DNA of 64,000 bases from Hyaloperonospora brassicae (Eukaryota; Oomycota; Peronosporomycetes; Peronosporales; Peronosporaceae), in the NCBI GenBank assembly GCA_947650285.1, contig CANTFL010001244.1, positions 737,971-801,970 on the forward strand, written 5' to 3'. Position numbers and translations under genes: made by a program. The notes beneath the pieces are model-generated. The model worked only from the letters and a program-made list of their open reading frames with translations. It ran no database searches and was not told where the DNA came from. Positions 13,293 to 23,298 of the stretch are shown here, one piece after another. Position 1 is the first letter of the stretch. The number at the start of each line of letters is the position of its first letter.

Positions 13293-13843
13293 CTACTGGC
13301 CGCTCTTCTGTGCCTCAAGCGCGTGGTCGCCGTCCACCGGCACTTGCATTTCAAAAATATCCAATTGGCCCTCGTGCTTGACTGTACATTCGTACAACAC
13401 AGTGCATCCCAAAGGCACACACAGACAACCACACAGTATGTTACACCATCCACAATCACGTACACACACACAACACCTCGTCGGCCTACTCGTTTCTAAA
13501 TCCAGCTGTTCGACCCATTTCGACCTTCTGAATGTCAGCTTCTAGATTCTAGCCCAGGTCTAGATGTATACATGCCATGTATACACGTATCCAAACCTGC
13601 AATGTTGATATTGGCGCCCGTTGCGACTCGAATGTGGCGCTGGACGCACGCGAGGAGCTCCTGCTGCAGCGCTGCCAGGTCCACGCCCGCCAGCACCTGA
13701 CTGCCTCGCTGGTGCGCGAGGATGATCTGCAGCCGCTCTTTCGCTACCGACTTGGACGACGACGGCGGCGCGTGCGTCGCGTCTCGGAACAGCGACGTGA
13801 GCCACTTTTTCGCGCTGCTGGGGGCGGAGCTCCGGGCTGCCAT
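13293..13843 (-). CDS. minE: MinE-like cell-division topological specificity factor, probably mitochondrial
   Basis: Two exons, 13843..13597 and 13381..13293, encode about 111 residues. The 215 bp intron has donor CAG/GTTTGG and acceptor TACAG/TC, and the phases match. Without splicing the frame stops after 102 residues and lacks the C-terminal half of MinE. Exon 1 contains AKERLQIILAHQR (KERLQII at 35-41), the hallmark MinD-interaction segment, then the helix LQQELLACVQRHI. Exon 2 supplies VKHEGQLDIFEMQVPV, matching the C-terminal topological-specificity strands. The first 20 residues (AARSS..AKKWLTSLFR) are basic, with no acidic residue before Asp21, as in a mitochondrial targeting peptide. 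Bacterial MinE drives MinCD oscillation to place the FtsZ ring, and Min homologues occur in mitochondria of some protists. Oomycetes lack plastids, so a mitochondrial role is inferred. The gene starts 341 bp from the divergent oxygenase 2. Confidence 0.85.
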
Positions 13844-13940
13844 TTCTAACTGCCGATGGCAGAAAAGTACCCTTTTTTCTCGGCTGTTGGGGACGTGTGC
13901 GAGAATGGGTGGGGCCTACTGTGCTCTCTTCAGTTATGTG

Positions 13941-13984
13941 CCCTCTCTCTCGCTCTCTCGCTCTCTCGCTCTCTCTCTCTCTTT
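13941..13984. repeat. CT microsatellite in minE/oxygenase divergent promoter
   Basis: An imperfect CT/CTCG run lies in the 341 bp between the two divergent start codons. It is pyrimidine on the coding strand of oxygenase 2. Similar tracts precede several other genes in this window. Confidence 0.8.
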
Positions 13985-14184
13985 CGTTGACCCATTTGAC
14001 GGCTGCCTTCTTCGATATGCAGTATGCGAGGCCCTCCCACTTTCGATGTAATATTCGCTAACCGACAGGGGGCGTTAGTTTCGGACCCACTCCAAACGAC
14101 ACGTTGGTGCAGCGTAAAGGGACCCAAATTAAGCCAAACGACCTGTACGCGCTCACCGCCGAGCGCTCCGATCGATCCTGCGAC

Positions 14185-15288
14185 ATGGACGTGCGTCAAG
14201 TACCTGTGATCGACATCCGCGCGCTCATGGCGCTGCCCACGGAGGCCCACGTGGACGCTGCAGTGCGTGACGCGTCGGGCAGCGGCTTAAGTGCGACGGT
14301 CACGGCCGTTCGGGCTGCTGCCACCGAATGGGGATTCTGGTACATTGCGAACCACGGCCTGACACCCGACGAGGTCGAAGCGTTCCAACATCAGATGCGG
14401 TCGTTCTTTGGCCTGTCATTGGCTGTAAAGCAGCGCATGCGGCGTGGGGTATTAAATTCCAGAGGCTATTTCGACAATGAATTAACGAAAAACAAAACCG
14501 ACTGGAAAGAGGGCTTTGACGTATCCGGCAGCCAGGAAGATCCGGATAACGACAAGGAGCGGCTCCAGAAGCACTTAGGTTCGACCGAGCAGATCCAAAA
14601 AGCGGACCCATGTCACGAACGCATGGGACAGGATGCAAACCAGTGGCCCGAAGCCGCCCTGTTGCCGGAGTTTCGGCCCGAGCTGCTCGAGTATTCCCGC
14701 AAGATGGAGCAAATCGCTCACCGACTGGTGAAAGTCTGTGCGGCCGCTTTGGGCCTCGCGCCCACAGTGTTTGACGCGTGTTTCCAGCCCGACAACTCGA
14801 GTTTCTTGCGGCTGAACCATTACCCCGTGGCGCCAGCGCCCAATGATGGCAAGATGGGCGTGCACCACCACACCGATGCAGGTGCGCTGACGGTGCTGCT
14901 GCAGGACGACCACGTGGCGTCGCTGCAGGTCTTTCACCGCGAGTCCCAAACGTGGACGCTCGTGCCCCCGCGCGCCGGCACGTTTGTCGTCAACATTGGC
15001 GACATGATGCAGGTGTGGTCGAACGACGTGTTTGTCGCACCGCTGCACCGCGTGCTCGCGAATGGAAGGGCCGCGCGCTTTTCTGCGCCGTTTTTCTACA
15101 ACCCGTCGTACAAGACGCTCGTGCAGCCTCTGGTGGCAAGCGAAGGCGAGGACGAGCCGCACTATCGGCCGCTGAGCTGGCGCGAGTTCCGTCAAGCGCG
15201 GTTCCAAGGCGACTATGCTGACAGCGGCAAGGAGGTGCAGATTGGCGACTATAAGATCCGCGGCCCTGTCGACGAGGCGAATGCGTAA
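14185..15288 (+). CDS. 2-oxoglutarate/Fe(II)-dependent oxygenase, copy 2
   Basis: A single exon of 367 residues. The ATG at 14185 gives MDVRQVPVIDIRALMALP, aligning with the start of copy 1 at 8766; the frame extends upstream without a plausible ATG. Iron ligands are His229-x-Asp231 and His288, and the 2-oxoglutarate Arg-x-Ser is Arg298/Ser300. Relative to copy 1 it has an insertion of about 20 residues after the conserved block near TKNKTDWKEGFD, around residues 120-150. Blocks such as DWKE, NHYP, GVHHHTD, LLQDD and RFSAPFFY are shared, so this is a paralogue. The substrate is unknown. Divergence from minE suggests a shared promoter region. Confidence 0.9.
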   Translation: MDVRQVPVIDIRALMALPTEAHVDAAVRDASGSGLSATVTAVRAAATEWGFWYIANHGLTPDEVEAFQHQMRSFFGLSLAVKQRMRRGVLNSRGYFDNELTKNKTDWKEGFDVSGSQEDPDNDKERLQKHLGSTEQIQKADPCHERMGQDANQWPEAALLPEFRPELLEYSRKMEQIAHRLVKVCAAALGLAPTVFDACFQPDNSSFLRLNHYPVAPAPNDGKMGVHHHTDAGALTVLLQDDHVASLQVFHRESQTWTLVPPRAGTFVVNIGDMMQVWSNDVFVAPLHRVLANGRAARFSAPFFYNPSYKTLVQPLVASEGEDEPHYRPLSWREFRQARFQGDYADSGKEVQIGDYKIRGPVDEANA

Positions 15289-16342
15289 TCGGCAGACGAG
15301 TGGTGCACAGGCTGCAGTTTGTAAGGTACTGATCGACGCTGAGAAGATGCTGGTGGTTGAGTATGCAATGACTCGTGGCGCTAACTTGTACATTCGATGC
15401 TGTGTATGTCGGATGTAGACTTCGTAGCAAGCGGTTTGATGGATCCAAGGAACACGTCGGTTCTCGTGGCTGTTTATTCTCCTCAACGCTCCTCGAATGG
15501 TAGTCACTACTATGCTAGCGCACGAGATACCGTACGTCTTCTGTCACGCCAACTAACAAATGAAGCAGCGTCAATACAGTCGTGTTTGAGAACCGTCTTC
15601 GTGAAGGAGTCACCAATTGGTCGTGTGAGACTTTGACGAGCTAAGTATCGTGGCAATGGATCACGGTTCTCGCCACGACAGAGTCGACGACGTTCGGCCA
15701 TTAGTCGTCACTACCGTCTACACATTGCGTGGAACTTGCAACCGTACAAGAGAATTATCGATTGTTGTTGACTGACCTCCGTGACTAATGTGGCTGACCA
15801 TTTGCCCATGTTTCTTCGAGGCGGCACGTACGCAACGATACGCGTCGATGCGCCAACAAAAGAAGAATGCACAATTGTTTTGCTTGGGTCATCGCGCAAG
15901 GTTCGTAAGCAGATGGGTACGTACGTCGGACTCGAATGTTTCTGGAGAGCAACAGAGATGATAGAGCACAAGGCGTAAACATCCACGTAGCAGACCTTTG
16001 ACACGGCAGCTGACCGGCGGCAAAGCTGCTTACGGCGACAACAGCAAACCAGGTAAAGAACAAGTGCCGCTTCAACTACATTCGTGTGCGTGAGCCTTCT
16101 TCTTGACTACGGTATCACTCTTCCACTCAACTGTGCATTTTCGTGTGCTCGTCTCGGATCTTCGGTTTCGTCCAAGTGCTTCGTCATTTTGTCCTTGCGA
16201 GCGCTTAGTCTTGGTATGTTGTTTCTCGCTGTTCTTGGCCGTTTTCAAGCATATCACGCTCACCAGCGTGGGGTGTCGACATGAAAGGCCTTGCTCGGCC
16301 TTTTCCTTCTCTGTTCACATGTCGGGTCAGTGCCGCCCTTCT
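15289..16342. other. Convergent intergenic region, no gene seen
   Basis: This 1.05 kb lies between the 3' ends of oxygenase 2 (+) and the LARP6-like gene (-). A 65-codon open stretch at 15781..15978 on the plus strand begins with GTG and has no recognised motif. The region probably carries both 3' untranslated ends. Confidence 0.5.
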
Positions 16343-18256
16343 CTACCAGGCACCTCCCGATGAGCGCGACCTCCGACGCCCCGTGACCGGAAACTTGAAT
16401 TCCGGTGCCATCTCTGGTGGCTCCCCACCGGTCAGACGAAAGCCAAAGCCCCGCGTTCCATCCGGTCCGATAGCCTGGCGGTACAGCTGGGTGCTACCAT
16501 TCAGCCCCATGCCAGGAGGAGGCGGGACCGATACGTTACCTCCAACGTTGTTGCCGTGCACGGGTGACTGCGCCATCCGCGGCGACGCCAGGTTCAGCTT
16601 CGACCGTGTGCCTGACGATGACGAACGGGCACGGAAAGCTGCCGGCTGGGGCGGAGCGCCCACCGTCGCGGCGCGACTGCGTGACTCCCATCGACTCGGC
16701 GACGGTGCAAAGTAATCCTTCTGCCCATTGCCGCTTGACGAGCTTCCACTTACTGCTGGCGTGCCACTCAAGCCACCGCCATTGTTGGCATCGCCCGTCA
16801 AGTTGGCGGGCGGGCGGAACTCCAACTTGACCTTGCTCGCATACTTGCGACCGCTCTTCTTGTTCTTGCCCACTGTGAACGACACGTAGTCGCCCTGCCG
16901 AATGTCCACGTTGCCGTCCTCATCGGGAATGAGGCGGAACGAGATACAGGCCGAATCCTGTCGCGTGGGCGTAATGAGTCCGCCTGCGCCACGGATCGAA
17001 TACACTGTACCCGTGTTCACCTTGCCTTCACGAAGGTCGTCCAGACCCTCGCCAACCGATTCCACGTGCACGGGACGTGTGACAGCCGAGGCCGATTTCG
17101 CACGACGACGGTCACCGCCAAGTTCCACCGGAAACATCTTCTGCTTCAGCTTGTCACAATTTGTGCCGTCAAAGAGCACCACCTGCATGCCCGTGCGCCA
17201 GTTGTACTGATCCGACAGCGTCAGCACGGCGTGCTTGGTCATCTCGTCATCGACAAACTCGATGATAGCGTACGTCTCACCCGCCGCGATGGGAGGCTTC
17301 AGCACAGCATTGCGACCTGTCGTCGTGTTCTTCTTCAGCAGACGCAAGTACGAGATCTCGCCGCATCCCTGAAAGGTCTCACGCAGTGAAGCGACGGAGG
17401 CATCTTCCGGCAGATTGTAGGCAATGGCTGTGCGAGCCAGTTTGCCATGATATGTCTGATTCGGTGCCAGGGGCTCTTTCCGACACACCATGCTCTCGTC
17501 TTCGTTGAGCAATAGCTTGGTCGAAAGCTCCAGTGCCTTCTTGATCTCGTCCATGTCGGTAGTCAGCTTCTTGACCCGACCAAACGAGGCCAGCAGTTCC
17601 AGCTTGACGTACCCATCGATGTTCATGTTCTTCAGCAGAAAGAGATCGCCGAGCAAGTTCTCGTCACAGAAGTAGTACTCCAACTGGTCACAGATCGTGC
17701 GGAGGAACGTGGCCGGCAATGGCGCGCCCGTGACGCCTGGGCTCGACGTAAACATCTGCTGACTCATTTCATTGGCCTCGTCGCTCGACAAGTGCAGCGA
17801 CTGCACGGCTCGATCGATCGCTCCAATCGTCATATCATCACAAGATGGAGGAGGGGGTACTCGAATGTGGAGCACCGGCGGCGGTGGACCTTGCGGAAGC
17901 GGCGGCTGATGGGGTCGTCGATTCGGAGTCAACAGTTGATGCTGAAGGTGAGGAACAGCAGCAGCAGGTGCTGCTGACACGGACGAGTCGTCTGCAAACG
18001 AATCCCAGGCCGACCCCAGTGCCGACGGCTGGATCGGCGCCGAGAACGAGCGATTGCGACTGGGGGTATAGTACTGCGAGGCCAGTTGCGCCATCACGTC
18101 CATTGCGTCCGAGCGATCGCCAGTCGAGCGGCCATTGCTGCGGTTGTACGGGGGCGAGTCCGTTGCAGCCAAGAAGCTGTCGCTGGCAAAAGACGGAAGA
18201 GGCGGTGGCGGTGGCGGGTTCCCGCTCTGCTGCTGGTTCGAGTCCGAGTGGCTCAT
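16343..18256 (-). CDS. La-related protein (LARP6-like) with cold-shock domain and SUZ-C motif
   Basis: A single exon of 637 residues. The start at 18256 (MSHSDSNQQQ) was chosen because the longer frame runs into the GA/CT tract upstream. The first 180 residues are Pro/Ser/Gln-rich and disordered. Residues 184-268 form the La motif (CDQLEYYFCDENLLGDLFLL). A degenerate RRM follows at about 273-370. Residues about 413-480 look like a cold-shock/OB fold (GTVYSIRGAGGLITP, then VDIRQGDYVSFTV). The C-terminus carries a SUZ-C-like motif (YRQAIGPDGTRGF, about 591-604), known from LARP6. LARP6 proteins bind mRNA secondary structure and act in translation and localisation. The La-RRM order and SUZ-C point to LARP6; the cold-shock domain between them is unusual. 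The role is probably cytoplasmic, and the RNA target is unknown. Confidence 0.85.
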   Translation of the reverse strand: MSHSDSNQQQSGNPPPPPPLPSFASDSFLAATDSPPYNRSNGRSTGDRSDAMDVMAQLASQYYTPSRNRSFSAPIQPSALGSAWDSFADDSSVSAAPAAAVPHLQHQLLTPNRRPHQPPLPQGPPPPVLHIRVPPPPSCDDMTIGAIDRAVQSLHLSSDEANEMSQQMFTSSPGVTGAPLPATFLRTICDQLEYYFCDENLLGDLFLLKNMNIDGYVKLELLASFGRVKKLTTDMDEIKKALELSTKLLLNEDESMVCRKEPLAPNQTYHGKLARTAIAYNLPEDASVASLRETFQGCGEISYLRLLKKNTTTGRNAVLKPPIAAGETYAIIEFVDDEMTKHAVLTLSDQYNWRTGMQVVLFDGTNCDKLKQKMFPVELGGDRRRAKSASAVTRPVHVESVGEGLDDLREGKVNTGTVYSIRGAGGLITPTRQDSACISFRLIPDEDGNVDIRQGDYVSFTVGKNKKSGRKYASKVKLEFRPPANLTGDANNGGGLSGTPAVSGSSSSGNGQKDYFAPSPSRWESRSRAATVGAPPQPAAFRARSSSSGTRSKLNLASPRMAQSPVHGNNVGGNVSVPPPPGMGLNGSTQLYRQAIGPDGTRGFGFRLTGGEPPEMAPEFKFPVTGRRRSRSSGGAW

Positions 18257-18319
18257 CTTGTGAATGGACAGACTCTCTGAGTGTCTCCGAAATGAGATTG
18301 CACGTCGACGCTCAGCTGG

Positions 18320-18393
18320 TGCACACAAGAGAGAGACAAGTGAGAGAGACAAGTGAGAGAGACAAGTGAGAGAGTGAGTGAGTGAGTGAGTCA
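18320..18393. repeat. Short tandem repeats upstream of LARP6-like gene
   Basis: Three near-identical copies of a 15 bp unit based on GAGAGAGACAAGTGA are followed by a GAGT run. The tract lies in the 5' region of the minus-strand LARP6-like gene, where its coding strand is pyrimidine-rich. Confidence 0.8.
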
Positions 18394-20185
18394 GAGCGTT
18401 CGTGTCCGGTTTTGATTACAATAGTGGCAAAGAGAACGAGGAAAAAATGCGTACGTACCCTGTCAAAAATAGGTTTGTTGACTTGACGGGAGACTCGAGC
18501 GAGAGACGCGACTGGACTTGACCAGCGAACGACCTGATAGAGCTGTTGAGATGGGGCAATAGAAACAGAGGTTGGCATCCGCGTGGGTTGGGTCGAGAGA
18601 GAGCGAGGTGTCGATAGAAATCGATAGAAATCGATCGACATCGATAGAAATAGAGCAATAGAGCAATAGAGGAATAGAGCATCGGATCACAATGGGGTCA
18701 GCCGTCGACACGAGAGAGACAGGAGGTGGGTTGACACGCAAGCCAAGTGTCGACCAACAACAAAAGTGTCGCGTACCTCTCTCAATAGGAATGACGACCA
18801 CCTCGCCAACACACCGTCTGTCGCGCAGTCTGAACGGCTCGCTCTCGTTGCAGCCACGAGAATATCCAGATATCGATCTACTTCTCGCGATCTATCCAGA
18901 TAAATCGAGCGAGCGAGCGATAAATGGATATATCGATCGCTTACTCGCTCCTGCGCTCGCTGCTGCACCGAATAGGCGGCAGGCGGTGGGTAGCAGACGG
19001 TTGGGGTCCAACGCGTGTGGTTCGTCTCTCGTGGCAACGAGTGACGACAGCTGGACGGACGGTCACGGCAGGTGGCTGGCTCGACACTTGCTTGATACTG
19101 CTCCAGTATGGCGGTGGGTGATACGGTTGTCGCTGGTTAGAAACGCCGTTGAGGCGGCGTCAAGTTGCGCGGGCGGTGGCTGCGCAACTCAAACGAGCGA
19201 TGACGCGACACTTGTGTTGCGTGGACGCGAAAAACCTCGCGCGGAACGTTTCGAGATCCTTCGGCCACGGAGTTGGCTTGGGGTTGCGTTGCCAAATGAA
19301 GGGAGGGTAGCAAAGTGCGTCAGGGGGTGGAAGTGTGTGTGTGTTGGGGAGGATCGAAACAGAGCCACAACGTACTTAAACACTTGGAACTGCCCGGCCA
19401 TCATCGGCCCCATCCGGTTTTTCATTGACTTTTTTTCACTCGGAGTGAATGAGTGAGGGGAAGATGCAGCTCGAGTCCATCCGTAGGATTCCATTGGTGG
19501 TCACAGTGGTAGCACTAGCGCCACCCAATGGCCCGATTGTGGCTTCATGGCTTGCTGCATCATCATCATCACAACCGATTTGCGATTGAGGGTGTCGAGA
19601 AGGATCGAGCCCGTGCATGCACTGCTCGATCCTTCTGCTTGTTGTTGAAGCTGCTGCCTCTAGTGACGACATCGATGCCGCGTTGTCATTGCCTGTCGCG
19701 AGTGCTTTGCACCCATTCATGAGTAGCTACACCACTGATTCTCGAAGCAAGACGCCTCAGATGCAGAATTCTATGAGGATTCCCTCAGGAGCGTCTGCGT
19801 GGTCGACAGCGTAGCGCCTCATCGTCTCGACATTCCGACAACCTTTCGACTGACGCGATCGAATCGGTCTGCTTTTCGTCGAGAGGTTGTGCTTCATTCG
19901 GTCCAATAGGTCCAACAAAGTCCGAGATATCATGGCACCAGCTAAAGCTGACACGCAGAGAGGTTGGACTGCTGCTCTACAACCCGACGCGGATCCTTTC
20001 TCTGCTCCAGGCGTTCACATTGAGGTCGATAGAGTAGAACGGTACCGACACGCGTGGACGACGTAGCGGACCTGATTCTGCGTTTCCAGTTGTTGCTGCT
20101 GCTGCTGCTGATCGTCCTTGCAACTGCTGGCAACGTCTTGACAGTCTGCACTGCCACTATCAGCGCTCGAACGCGGTCTGTCTCG

Positions 20186-20215
20186 ACACCACATGTACAG
20201 ACGTACATGTGGTGT
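20186..20215. repeat. Perfect 13 bp inverted repeat
   Basis: The arms ACACCACATGTAC (20186-20198) and its exact complement (20203-20215) flank a 4 nt loop. No gene overlaps it. No T-run follows, so a Pol III or rho-type terminator is not suggested. A symmetric protein-binding site or a remnant of a small inverted-repeat element are the alternatives. Confidence 0.7.
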
Positions 20216-20760
20216 TCCTAGTCGCTCAATGTCGTTCTAGTGTTCGATGCTGGTCAAACATGTCCCCAATATAATTGTCGACATTGCCGTGTCAAGAGGT
20301 TGAGGATAATGCTGCAGTTTCTAGCCGCACAAACGCTGGGAAGCAGCTGGACGCCGTTTGTGGCGTCGTCCCATTTGCCACAACTTGCTCCGCCATACGC
20401 GATCAGAGGGAGAGGGTGTGCCCAATCGACAATGGAGGAGACTCACGCCTCGCTTCGCACGAGCTGTTAAGCATTATACACAGGATACCCCAAAGCACCT
20501 ACAAGCCTTTTTCTCGCACGTGTCCGCACAAGAAGGACATCCAAATCCTGTTTATCACTGCATACCACGTCGTGAACAGTCGAAGATGGCTACCGCACGA
20601 CACAACGACCGCCTCTTTTCGCTCGCCGCTGCTGCCTCGCAAGCCCCAACATGGCTACACGCGCCGGACGCCCGAGCCCGCTCTCGCACACGTCATTGGC
20701 TGAAATGCACGACCGCTCGCGTCCAACCAAATCGCCGCACCAGCTCCGCCCCCGGCACTA

Positions 20761-23298
20761 ATGGAGCTCGACCAGGCCATCTCCCTATGGCGGGGCCGCG
20801 CGGCGGACGCTGCGCTGCTCGGCGCGTCCACGTGCATGTCGAAGGACGGCAGTCGGCTCGTGCTGCTCACGTCCAGCGAAGACGTGCGTGAGATCTGCGC
20901 CCCCACGCGCAAGTGTACGACCCACTGGACCTTCCGCGCCGGTAGTATCCACGCACTGCGTGTCGCTGCCGTGCGCCATCCGCACTCGCGTCTGTTCTTT
21001 GGTGTGTGTGGAGCGCCTGGCGTAAGTGCGAGCAAGAAGGCGCGTCAGGTGAGACGTCAAGAGGTCAAGAAGACGACGGCGCTGCCTGCGAACGAAGGCC
21101 TGACGGTCTGGCGCGACGTGGACGTGGACGTCGCTGCGTGGCGGCGCACGCCGTTGCAGTCGAGTGCGAAGACGTTTGCGCTGCTCGCCCATGTCAAGCT
21201 GAAAGAAGAAGTGGTGGTCGTGTTCCAGGACGGCTCGTTTGCGACGTATGACGGGGCGTTGAATCGAGGCGTGCACAGTGACGATGTCAAGGACGAAGCA
21301 GTGGCAGAAGAAGAAGAAGAAGACGAGGACAATGGCGATGAGGACAACGGAGACGATAGCGATGATGATCGTGACGGTGATGATGATCGAAAAGCTGACG
21401 AAGGCGAAGGACGAGTGGTGTGGGCGTACTTGGAGACCGACAGCCGCAGCTCGTTGAAGGGTGGACTCTTCTTGTCGATCCTTATGCAGAGTCTCACACA
21501 GAAAGGTACGAAGCAATTGCAGCTCACAGTGTATCAGATCACGAGCTCTACTGTCACGAGACGCATGGGCGGCGTGCTGTCGGTCGTGCAGCGCGTGCGT
21601 CATCGTGTCAGCCTGCCGGACAATGAAGAACTGTTATCGTACGCGTTCCACCCGGAGACGTTCTCGTACTCGCTCGTTGGCCAGTCGGGTTCCTGGCACA
21701 CGCTGCGCTTTGCACGTGATGCAGTGACGAGCAGTGTAACGCTCGTAGCTTCGCATCCGATGCCAAACTTGGCGTCGGCCGAAGCGGATTCGGACGTGCC
21801 GTTGCACAAGAAGCGCAAACTACAGGCTGCGAGCAAGACTGGATCCGGCTACTTGGTGAGTGGCATTGGACACGTCACGTACTTGGTGAGTCTATCGTTG
21901 GACGCTCCTTCGACGATCACAGCTTGGGATTCCAAGTTTGCTGTTCCCGTGTCGAAGACAGAGGTCAGCTTGACGGCGAAGAACGACAGCGAGAATGGCG
22001 TCGTTGTCGGGCGTAGCAGCAAAGATGGCGTCGGCAGTCCAGTGCAGATTGTGAACGTTGGTTCGGGTGACGTTGTGGTCGTCGTTTATGAGCGGGGCGT
22101 GTTTCTCATTCACGTGAGGAACAAAAACTCGACGTTGGCGAGTGTCTTGGGAGCCATGGCATCTAGCAGCGGGGCAGCTTTTGATACCTTGACACCGCCT
22201 GCACTGCCTGATAGCTCTGTAGAGTGGGAAACCTTAGCGTCAAGCAGCATCAGCAACGACACGCTAGTTGTCGAGTCGTGGCAGTCGAAGCTGTGCAGTG
22301 CGGATGACCGTGAGCGTCAGCTGATTGCGGATCTGTCGGATCCGCGAGTCACGCCTTCAGCAGCTGAGTTCATCGAGCGTCTCGACAAGGCACTGGAGAA
22401 ACAGAAGAGTGAGCTAACGCCTGGCAAGGACAAGCCAGAAGCGTTGTCGTTTCGATTGGTGCAAGCTGTGACGCGACGGTGCTTGGACTCGGCGGATCTG
22501 GGTCTCTGGGCTCCTCTCCACAAGATGCTGCTCACGGACCGGTTGTCGGCACGCGCGGAGCCAACGCTGCTACCGACGTTGATGAAGCACAATCAGTTTG
22601 CGCTGCTCGAGTGTGCTATTGTGCACCTTATCGACATCGACGAGCGCTCGCTCGTGCGTCTGTTGAAGTACTTCATCCGCAAGAGCAGCGAGTCATCGTT
22701 CATCCAGTTCGTGGAACAGCAAGTCCAGGCCCAGCCCGAGCAGAGTGACGCTGTCGATGCAGCTGTTGCCTGCGAGCGCTTCGCCGTCGCGCTGTTGGGT
22801 CTGCCCACGAATGACGTGTTCCTTCATCGAGCGATTCGAGAACTACAGCTCGAAGAGGTGCTGCTCGTGCTGGCAATGTGCAAGAAGCTGCTGCTTGTGC
22901 ACACTACGGGAACCGATACGGACGACGAGGCGCCTGTCAAGCCATCAAAAACAACACCAGCAACAAGGCCAAAACGAGGCAGGACAAGTGCGGACAAGGC
23001 ACTTGCCGTGCGGCCCACCACTGCGCAGTGCTTTACGCCGCTGCCTTCGGCCTCGCGCTGCTGCGTATGGATTTGTGCGTTGCTGGACGCGCATCTGTCT
23101 GCGCTGGTGCAACGCGCGTCGCAGAACACGGACGTCTCGCGCACACTGCAGCAGTTGGATGACCTGGTGCAGCTCCTGATTTGCACGAACGCACAGTACG
23201 AGTCGGTCCAGGGCGTGCTGAGCAACTTTCTGTCGGGCGTGCAGCTCCCGCAGGCTCCGGGACTTGCTGACTACAGCATTGAGGAGCTGTGGCTGTAG
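20761..23298 (+). CDS. NOL11: NOL11-like nucleolar protein (U3 snoRNP / t-UTP complex)
   Basis: A single exon of 845 residues from the ATG at 20761. The N-terminal half looks like a beta-propeller, with strand-rich repeats and an acidic Asp/Glu insertion near residues 175-215. The C-terminal half is helical. The identification rests mostly on the C-terminus: WICALLDAHLSALV and the closing ADYSIEELWL resemble the end of NOL11 (WIC-LLDA and a terminal YSIE motif). NOL11 is a subunit of the transcription-linked SSU processome needed for pre-rRNA transcription and early cleavages. A lysine-rich segment near 745-770 could be a nuclear or nucleolar signal. This is moderate evidence, recalled from family features rather than an alignment. 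Confidence 0.7.
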   Translation: MELDQAISLWRGRAADAALLGASTCMSKDGSRLVLLTSSEDVREICAPTRKCTTHWTFRAGSIHALRVAAVRHPHSRLFFGVCGAPGVSASKKARQVRRQEVKKTTALPANEGLTVWRDVDVDVAAWRRTPLQSSAKTFALLAHVKLKEEVVVVFQDGSFATYDGALNRGVHSDDVKDEAVAEEEEEDEDNGDEDNGDDSDDDRDGDDDRKADEGEGRVVWAYLETDSRSSLKGGLFLSILMQSLTQKGTKQLQLTVYQITSSTVTRRMGGVLSVVQRVRHRVSLPDNEELLSYAFHPETFSYSLVGQSGSWHTLRFARDAVTSSVTLVASHPMPNLASAEADSDVPLHKKRKLQAASKTGSGYLVSGIGHVTYLVSLSLDAPSTITAWDSKFAVPVSKTEVSLTAKNDSENGVVVGRSSKDGVGSPVQIVNVGSGDVVVVVYERGVFLIHVRNKNSTLASVLGAMASSSGAAFDTLTPPALPDSSVEWETLASSSISNDTLVVESWQSKLCSADDRERQLIADLSDPRVTPSAAEFIERLDKALEKQKSELTPGKDKPEALSFRLVQAVTRRCLDSADLGLWAPLHKMLLTDRLSARAEPTLLPTLMKHNQFALLECAIVHLIDIDERSLVRLLKYFIRKSSESSFIQFVEQQVQAQPEQSDAVDAAVACERFAVALLGLPTNDVFLHRAIRELQLEEVLLVLAMCKKLLLVHTTGTDTDDEAPVKPSKTTPATRPKRGRTSADKALAVRPTTAQCFTPLPSASRCCVWICALLDAHLSALVQRASQNTDVSRTLQQLDDLVQLLICTNAQYESVQGVLSNFLSGVQLPQAPGLADYSIEELWL

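Larger units (their letters stand above)
18257..20760. other. Divergent intergenic region with short repeats, no gene seen
   Basis: 2.5 kb separates the LARP6-like gene (-) and NOL11 (+). It holds ATCGATAGAA-type tandem repeats near 18610-18680, a CTG run near 20096-20112 and a perfect hairpin at 20186-20215. The longest open frame, 254 codons on the plus strand from 18692, has no domain and spans obvious low-complexity sequence. Confidence 0.55.

Noticed and set aside
18692..19456. 254-codon plus-strand open frame upstream of NOL11
   Set aside because: Low-complexity and repeat-derived sequence, no domain, and it lies in the LARP6-like promoter region.
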